11,297 nucleotides of DNA from Kiritimatiellia bacterium. GTDB lineage: Bacteria > Verrucomicrobiota > Kiritimatiellia > RFP12 > DVOR01. The notes below the pieces were generated by a model. It worked only from the letters and a program-made list of their open reading frames with translations, did no database searches and was not told where the DNA came from. A program made the position numbers and the translations under genes. The DNA is taken from positions 1-11,297 of the forward strand of contig JAFTHG010000168.1 of NCBI GenBank assembly GCA_017457555.1, given 5' to 3'. Positions 7,091 through 11,297 of this stretch are shown here, piece by piece; within the stretch, counting starts at the first letter, position 1, and each line of letters starts with the position of its first letter.

Positions 7091-7567
7091 CTCGGCTACC
7101 TTGCGCCCCGGAAGCCGCTGTAGAGGCGTTGATTTACGGCGGTTTTCAGCATAAATCCCTGCGCTTCAATGACTTATACAGAAAAACTCTTCTCTTCAAA
7201 AAAAGCCCTTTTGAGGGTAAAATGCGTCCCATCCGCCCCCAAACCCACGCCATCAAAAAAAGTTTTCAACAGGGGCAAAACCGACCTCAAAGAGCGAAAA
7301 AGCGCCAAACCTGCGTCAAGAAAGTGGCAAGTGCGCTCGCAAAACTCGCTTTTAGTGCCAAGTGACAGGTGGGCGGCTGCGCTACCGTTCTGCTGGAATT
7401 TTGCACTATTGGGGACGAGCCTGCCAAGTTCAATCGTTCCGCGGGGTAAGAAGAATACCGCACAACGAAAGATCTGTCAGAAAGGAAAGAAGATGATTTA
7501 TCATCCTAAGCCTCAGGACGGCGCGCCAAAATGAAAAAGTCAGCAAATCCGTTATGTCCTTAGTAAC

Positions 7568-7605
7568 AAAAAAACAACACCTCTTCCCTGTGAGGAAAGA
7601 GGTGT
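7568..7605 (-). terminator. Intrinsic terminator of the sulfatase/CBM9-like operon
   Basis: On the minus strand ACACCTCTT (7605-7597) pairs perfectly with AAGAGGTGT (7585-7577). Three further pairs, one of them U-G, extend the stem to 12 bp with a 5-nt UCACA loop. Two bases later comes a run of seven T (7574-7568). It begins 25 bp after the stop of the CBM9-like gene. Stem length, loop size and loop start resemble the GH2 terminator. Confidence 0.9.
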
Positions 7606-7630
7606 ATTAAATCGTCAATCGCAGGAAAGA

Positions 7631-8314
7631 TTATTCTTCTGCTGCAGCGAATTTAATTGGGCTGAAATATTTCGGCACGTGGAAGTTGAGTTCCGGGCTC
7701 TGCGGAAGCAACGTTCCCCAGTGCGAACGGCTGGAGCAGTCAGCGCACTTGCAGAAATTCCCCTGCCACGTCTGACCAGAGAGGTCACCAAGAGGGCCAA
7801 AGATGCCTTCCAGATAGGAGCGTGGAATACGCACAATCATCCACCAATCCACCTCATCTGGTGTCTCAGGGTCAATCACCTGAGGGAGATTACCCTTTGC
7901 CGTCAGTTTGCGGATAGCGTCCTTGGAGATATATTCGAAGTCTGCAAAGCCACCCGGTGCACGTGTCCAGTTGCGAATGTGCGACGAATGGATGCAACCT
8001 CCGGCATTGATTTCAATGTTGATATAGCCCTTTTCAATCTTCAAGGGCTGAAGGAAAGCTTCCACGCAAGCATCCTCACACACCATAGAGTTGATTGCCG
8101 TGTGAACAATGCGGACGTAGCGATCTTTCACCTGCCAGCACAACATAATGTCATTACCATCATGCAATGCGCGTAAGGTGGTCGCGGGATGGTGCTCGGA
8201 GCTCTTTTCATGCCAATAAGCATAGTCCCCGACTTGCGCCTTCTGCCAAATGGGGTCTTCCGGGTCAAAGTCAGGCAAACGGGAGACCTTGTTAATTGTG
8301 TAGTCTGTGAGCAT
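7631..8314 (-). CDS. CBM9-like carbohydrate-binding family protein
   Basis: A 227-residue protein resembling the stand-alone carbohydrate-binding family 9-like group, a beta-sandwich presumed to bind sugars. Visible family features are an early acidic segment and W (FDPEDPIWQKA, 15-26), LCWQVKDRYVRIV (58-70) with DACVEAFLQP (81-90), YINIEINAGG (97-106), and the closing block WQGNFCKCADC to HWGT (183-201) ending in NFHVPKYFSPIKF (210-222), like the usual FHxPxYFG end. No signal peptide is visible, unlike the sulfatase before it. The start is supported by AAGGAG (8327-8322) 7 nt upstream. The gene begins 15 bp after the sulfatase stop and ends just before a terminator, so it is the last gene of a two-gene operon. 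Whether it binds glycan, acts as an intracellular enzyme or does something else is unknown. Confidence 0.75.
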   Translation of the reverse strand: MLTDYTINKVSRLPDFDPEDPIWQKAQVGDYAYWHEKSSEHHPATTLRALHDGNDIMLCWQVKDRYVRIVHTAINSMVCEDACVEAFLQPLKIEKGYINIEINAGGCIHSSHIRNWTRAPGGFADFEYISKDAIRKLTAKGNLPQVIDPETPDEVDWWMIVRIPRSYLEGIFGPLGDLSGQTWQGNFCKCADCSSRSHWGTLLPQSPELNFHVPKYFSPIKFAAAEE

Positions 8315-8321
8315 TATGCAT

Positions 8322-8327
8322 CTCCTT
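8322..8327 (-). promoter_or_regulatory. Ribosome binding site of the CBM9-like gene
   Basis: AAGGAG on the minus strand lies 7 nt before the ATG at 8314 and just 2 bp beyond the sulfatase stop. It fixes the start of the CBM9-like gene and favours coupled translation of the two. Confidence 0.8.
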
Positions 8328-8329
8328 GA

Positions 8330-10006
8330 TTAATCAAAAACATTGGGGTAATTGTGATTCGGATTCAGGTAATAATCCGTGCATCCGTAAAATTGGTCCG
8401 CATCACCGACGGCATTTTTCAGGCGGAATAATTCGTCCTTCAGCGCGGCAACAATCTTTTGATAGGCAGGATCGTTGTAACAGTTGGTCAACTCTTCCGG
8501 ATCCGTCTGCAGGTCAAAGAGTTCCCACTCGCCCACCTTGTAATAACTGATGAGTTTATAACGCTTGGTACGAACGCCATAGTGTGCCGGCGTGGCATGT
8601 TCACCACCCTGAATGTAATAGCGGTAATAGAAACTCTTACGCCAATCGGCCGGAGTGCCGGCTGAGGTTAAATTCGGCAAGAAACTACGCCCTTGCCATT
8701 CCGGATTAGGCGGAACGCCACCCACATCAGCAAAGAAAGCGGCAAAGTCAACATTGGTAATCAAATCTTCATTGACAGTACCGGGCTTGATCTGTGCCGG
8801 CCAACGCACCAAGAAGGGCATCTTGAGCGATTCTTCCATCATAAAGCGCTTATCGTAAAGACCATGATCACCAAGGAAGAAGCCCTGATCTGCAGTATAG
8901 ATCACGATTGTGTCCTGATCAATACCCTTGGCCTTCAAGTAGTCCAACATATCTGCCACGCTGTCGTCCACGCTCTGAACACATCCCAGATAGTCCTGCA
9001 TATAACGCAAGTACGAGAGTTTTATACGTTCACGACGGCGACGTTCACGTTCGGCGGCATCTAATGTAGAATCATCACGGATTTCCTTCGGCCAACGGTT
9101 GGAGGATTCTCCAGTCTTGTACTGCTGCGGATCAACTCCCGGGAACGCCCCGCTCTGGCTGAAGTATTCAGTCAACTTCAAGTCCGCTTCAATTCGCATA
9201 TGGTGCTCTAACGTCATCGCGGTGCGCGTAATCGGTGTCGCACGGCCCTTGTAATCATCAAAAATCGTATCCGGGAGTGGAATATCTTCCAGCGTCATTG
9301 CTCGAAACTTTGCCCGATACTTATCCGAGGGCAGCCAATTACGGTGCGGTGCTTTGTGCAACATTAGCACGCAGAAGGGTTTATCCTGTGCAACAGCCTC
9401 ATCAATGACGCACTGCGTCACCTTGGTTAAATTCTCTGTCGCATACTCACCTTTAAAGGTCAGACGATTCCCCTGCAAGTGATCTTCCACACCCACCGGG
9501 CACTTTTCAGCCTTTGTAAAGAAGAATGGATCAAAGTAAGCACCTTGCCCCTGATAGATTGCCCACCGATCCCAATCGCTGTCGCGAACCGTGTGGGGGC
9601 CACCCATGTGCCATTTACCGAGCACTGCCGTGTAATATCCAGCCTCACGCATCGTGCCACCGACAGTTTTCAACTTCGGCGAAATATCATTAAAGACCGG
9701 CACACCATTCTTGCAACTGTACATCCCAGAAAGAATACAGGCACGGGATGGTGTACAAATGGAATTGGTTACAAAGACATCCTGGCACAACACACCTTCC
9801 TGTGCCAAGCGATCAATCCCGGGCGTTTTATTGATTCGGGAGCCATACGCACTGATTGCATGTGCAGCATGGTCATCCGTCATGATAAAGAGAATATTAG
9901 GACGCTTTTTGCCTGTTTCTGCCGTTGCAGCGGCAAAAGCCTGTCCTGTTGCAACTGCGGCCAAGCCACATCCGGCAGCCTTTAAGAATGTTCTACGATT
10001 TGTCAT
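8330..10006 (-). CDS. Tat-exported S1-family sulfatase
   Basis: Arylsulfatase-superfamily hydrolase that removes sulfate esters, probably from glycans, outside the cytoplasm. It has 558 residues from the ATG at 10006, which has GAGGA 4 nt upstream; the in-frame ATG at 10048 lacks a ribosome site and would bury the signal. The N-terminus NRRTFLK plus a hydrophobic stretch ending AFA is a twin-arginine signal peptide. The signature CTPSR puts the formylglycine cysteine at C84, so an anaerobic or FGE-type maturase encoded elsewhere is required. D44 and D45 (IMTDDH), K131/H133 (GKWHMGG), H217/K218 (HKAPH) and D373 (TADQG) are expected active-site and calcium residues. RVRTKRYKL-type and FDLQTDPEE blocks in the C-terminal domain are typical (here GVRTKRYKLIS and FDLQTDPEEL). 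The HKAPHRNWLP segment recalls GlcNAc-6-sulfatase-like members, but the subfamily is uncertain. First gene of an operon with the CBM9-like gene. Confidence 0.95.
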   Translation of the reverse strand: MTNRRTFLKAAGCGLAAVATGQAFAAATAETGKKRPNILFIMTDDHAAHAISAYGSRINKTPGIDRLAQEGVLCQDVFVTNSICTPSRACILSGMYSCKNGVPVFNDISPKLKTVGGTMREAGYYTAVLGKWHMGGPHTVRDSDWDRWAIYQGQGAYFDPFFFTKAEKCPVGVEDHLQGNRLTFKGEYATENLTKVTQCVIDEAVAQDKPFCVLMLHKAPHRNWLPSDKYRAKFRAMTLEDIPLPDTIFDDYKGRATPITRTAMTLEHHMRIEADLKLTEYFSQSGAFPGVDPQQYKTGESSNRWPKEIRDDSTLDAAERERRRRERIKLSYLRYMQDYLGCVQSVDDSVADMLDYLKAKGIDQDTIVIYTADQGFFLGDHGLYDKRFMMEESLKMPFLVRWPAQIKPGTVNEDLITNVDFAAFFADVGGVPPNPEWQGRSFLPNLTSAGTPADWRKSFYYRYYIQGGEHATPAHYGVRTKRYKLISYYKVGEWELFDLQTDPEELTNCYNDPAYQKIVAALKDELFRLKNAVGDADQFYGCTDYYLNPNHNYPNVFD

Positions 10007-10195
10007 GCTATCCTCATCTCTTAAAGATTCTGCAAGTACCGTATTCAAATCTACTTAATAGAATAACAGAACACGCTTATAAATGCCACGATTTAATCGT
10101 TTTTAAGCAAAAAAAGCGATGCAATGACCATTTCGCCACGTTATTTAAGACATGAACGTAACGCTTTTTGCTAAACTGCTACAGAGGAGTCTGCT
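10007..10195. promoter_or_regulatory. Divergent promoter region of the sulfatase and GH97 genes
   Basis: This 189-bp gap must serve both directions. It holds a 13-bp palindrome ACGATTTAATCGT (10088-10100), an inverted pair AGCAAAAAAAGCG (10106-10118) and CGCTTTTTGCT (10162-10172), and inside that pair ACGTT (10138-10142) with AACGT (10155-10159). On the minus strand TTATAA (10082-10077) could be a -10 box with a weak TTAAAA-type -35 about 18 bp upstream, which would place the palindrome in the promoter spacer as in repressor-controlled promoters. No plus-strand promoter is clear. The GH97 ribosome site GAGGAG is at 10184-10189. Confidence 0.5.
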
Positions 10196-11297
10196 ATGAA
10201 TACATCACCTGTACACGTCTGCTACCATTCCTTATCGGTCACAATCGCACTGGACAAACCGGGATTCCCGGAACTTACGGTTTCTCGGGATGGTATTCCT
10301 TACTTCCGCCTTCAAACAGGTATGGTTTTTGACCGTCCTACAACCAACCTACGTACAACTCCAAGCCTCATTGAACATACGTTTACGCTTTCGCTTGAAA
10401 CACCACATTACACCAAACGCTCACACTGCACACTTGAAATCCATGAAGCGACGCTTGATTTTGGAGAACTTGTACTTCATTTACACCTTTCAGATCAAGG
10501 TTTTGCATATCGGTGGCAAACGCGCTTTGATTACGCGACAACCATTCTTGATGAAACCTTTGACCTCACCCTTTTGGGGCATCCTTCCTGTCTTTATGCC
10601 CACCACAATCTACCGCATTGTGATGATCCATTCCAAAACAGTTGGGAATCTGTTCACCACTTCACCCCTCTAAAGGCAATTACACCCCGAAAACTCATTT
10701 ACCTTCCTATTACATTCTGTTATCCCTCAGCTGCGATGAGTTTTACAGAGGCAGAACTGATTGATTATCCCGGCCTCAATCTTCAAAAAACACCTCATCA
10801 TCCGCAATTCACCTCTCTACTTGCCCGTGCGGCAAAACATGTTGATGCATCCAACCGGCGCAATGCCTTTGTCTTGGAACGTCACGCCTACCTTGTCCAA
10901 ACAAATGGTCGCCGTTACTTCCCATGGCGCATCTGTATGATGGCGGACGCTGTTGCCAAACTTTATGAGAATGACCTCCCTTATCTGCTCTCCCACCCTG
11001 CAGAAGAAGATTTCAAGTGGGTCCGCCCCGGGCGTGTTGCATGGGAATGGTGGAATGCGTGGGGGCTGGAAAAGGTGGCATTTACCCCCGGCGTCAACAC
11101 TGCAACCTATAAAGTCTATATTGATTTTGCCCACACCTTTAATCTGCCCTATGTAATTCTTGACGAAGGATGGGCACAACAGCTTGACATCACAAAGATT
11201 ATTCCGGAAATCGACCTGCCAGAATTGATTCGTTATGCCGCTCAACGCCATGTTCAACTTATTTTATGGGCTTCATGGCCGCAACTGATAGATTGTC
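10196..11297 (+). CDS. GH97 family glycoside hydrolase (3' partial)
   Basis: Alpha-glucosidase/alpha-galactosidase-type enzyme of family GH97 (the SusB family). The frame stays open from the ATG at 10196 to the window end, 367 codons. GAGGAG lies 6 nt upstream, and an in-frame TAA at 10172-10174 excludes a longer N-terminus. Residues 1 to about 235 form the N-terminal beta-sandwich domain. The start of the catalytic TIM barrel is marked by NGRRYFPWR (ending R245), VRPGRVAWEWWNAWG from V276, GVNTATYKVYIDFA, and YVILDEGW with D323 and E324. Most catalytic residues that separate inverting glucosidases from retaining galactosidases lie beyond the window, so specificity is open. No signal peptide is visible, unusual for a family whose studied members are exported, so it may act on imported oligosaccharides in the cytoplasm. 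Divergent from the sulfatase operon. Confidence 0.9.
   Translation, partial: MNTSPVHVCYHSLSVTIALDKPGFPELTVSRDGIPYFRLQTGMVFDRPTTNLRTTPSLIEHTFTLSLETPHYTKRSHCTLEIHEATLDFGELVLHLHLSDQGFAYRWQTRFDYATTILDETFDLTLLGHPSCLYAHHNLPHCDDPFQNSWESVHHFTPLKAITPRKLIYLPITFCYPSAAMSFTEAELIDYPGLNLQKTPHHPQFTSLLARAAKHVDASNRRNAFVLERHAYLVQTNGRRYFPWRICMMADAVAKLYENDLPYLLSHPAEEDFKWVRPGRVAWEWWNAWGLEKVAFTPGVNTATYKVYIDFAHTFNLPYVILDEGWAQQLDITKIIPEIDLPELIRYAAQRHVQLILWASWPQLIDC

Larger units (their letters stand above)
6336..7565. other. 1.2-kb stretch without a recognised gene
   Basis: Between the GH2 start and the terminator of the CBM9-like gene no open frame longer than about 120 codons exists, and none of the longer ones has family motifs or a good ribosome site. 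The stretch contains a possible 40-codon ORF (6460-6582, minus), two direct repeats (6676-6718 and 6770-6814), a 22-bp-period palindrome array (6955-7064) and DnaA-box-like nonamers (6935-7090, 7263-7271), each listed separately. The part next to 6335 must hold the GH2 promoter, but I see no convincing -35/-10 pair. In 7091-7565 I see nothing recognisable apart from the isolated box at 7263. No tRNA, tmRNA, RNase P RNA or riboswitch signature was found by eye. Confidence 0.7.

Noticed and set aside
6755..7100. parS-type centromere site
   Set aside because: The palindromes lack the TGTTTCACGTGAAACA-type core, and no parA or parB gene is in the window.
7202..7221. CCCTTTTGAGGG next to an A-run as a minus-strand terminator
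   Set aside because: The stem is only 4 bp and no gene ends there.
7228..7241. 14-bp exact match CCCATCCGCCCCCA between 181-194 (in murG) and 7228-7241
   Set aside because: A low-complexity C-rich match of this length is expected by chance with appreciable probability in an 11-kb window.
7057..7534. Plus-strand open frames of about 100-120 codons (7057-7365 and 7169-7534)
   Set aside because: Lysine-, serine- and proline-rich translations without motifs or good ribosome sites. One overlaps the DnaA-like boxes. A terminal ATG at 7493 with AAGGA upstream would give only 13 residues.

Overview
The window looks like chromosomal DNA of a polysaccharide-degrading bacterium of the PVC superphylum (Verrucomicrobiota, Kiritimatiellota or Lentisphaerota). 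This is inferred from gene content: a Tat-exported S1 sulfatase, a secreted GH2 enzyme, a GH97 enzyme and a CBM9-like protein, together with a Gram-negative-type cell-wall gene. Clear Shine-Dalgarno sequences (AAGGAG, GAGGAG) and the absence of SusC/SusD genes argue against Bacteroidota. No 16S or ribosomal protein gene is present, so the assignment is tentative.

Left part (1-3700), housekeeping: the end of a cell-wall cluster with murG (5' end outside the window), overlapping by 4 bp a tRNA methylthiotransferase gene (mtaB). Tail to tail with it lies a U32-family gene resembling the tRNA 5-hydroxyuridine enzyme TrhP, on the minus strand.

Middle (3657-6335): a secreted multidomain GH2 beta-galactosidase-like enzyme on the minus strand, followed by a strong intrinsic terminator.

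6336-7565 is about 1.2 kb with no convincing large gene, but it is structured. It holds a possible 40-codon ORF, a pair of ~43-45 bp direct repeats 94 bp apart, and an array of imperfect palindromes (consensus CAATTTCAGCGAAATTG) repeated at exactly 22 bp. DnaA-box-like nonamers (TTATCAACA) flank and follow the array. This is the least explained part of the window. It could be a replication, DnaA-titration or partition site, or an operator array. The + strand is C-richer than G on both sides in the blocks I counted, so there is no sign of the skew flip expected at a bidirectional chromosomal origin.

Right part (7566-11297), accessory sugar metabolism: a two-gene minus-strand operon (Tat-exported sulfatase, then a CBM9-like protein) ends at an intrinsic terminator. 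Across a 189-bp divergent promoter region with several inverted repeats, a GH97 glycoside hydrolase gene runs off the right end. GH2, sulfatase, CBM9-like protein and GH97 together suggest use of a sulfated, galactose- or glucose-containing glycan (host mucin or algal type). The exact substrate cannot be read from the sequence.
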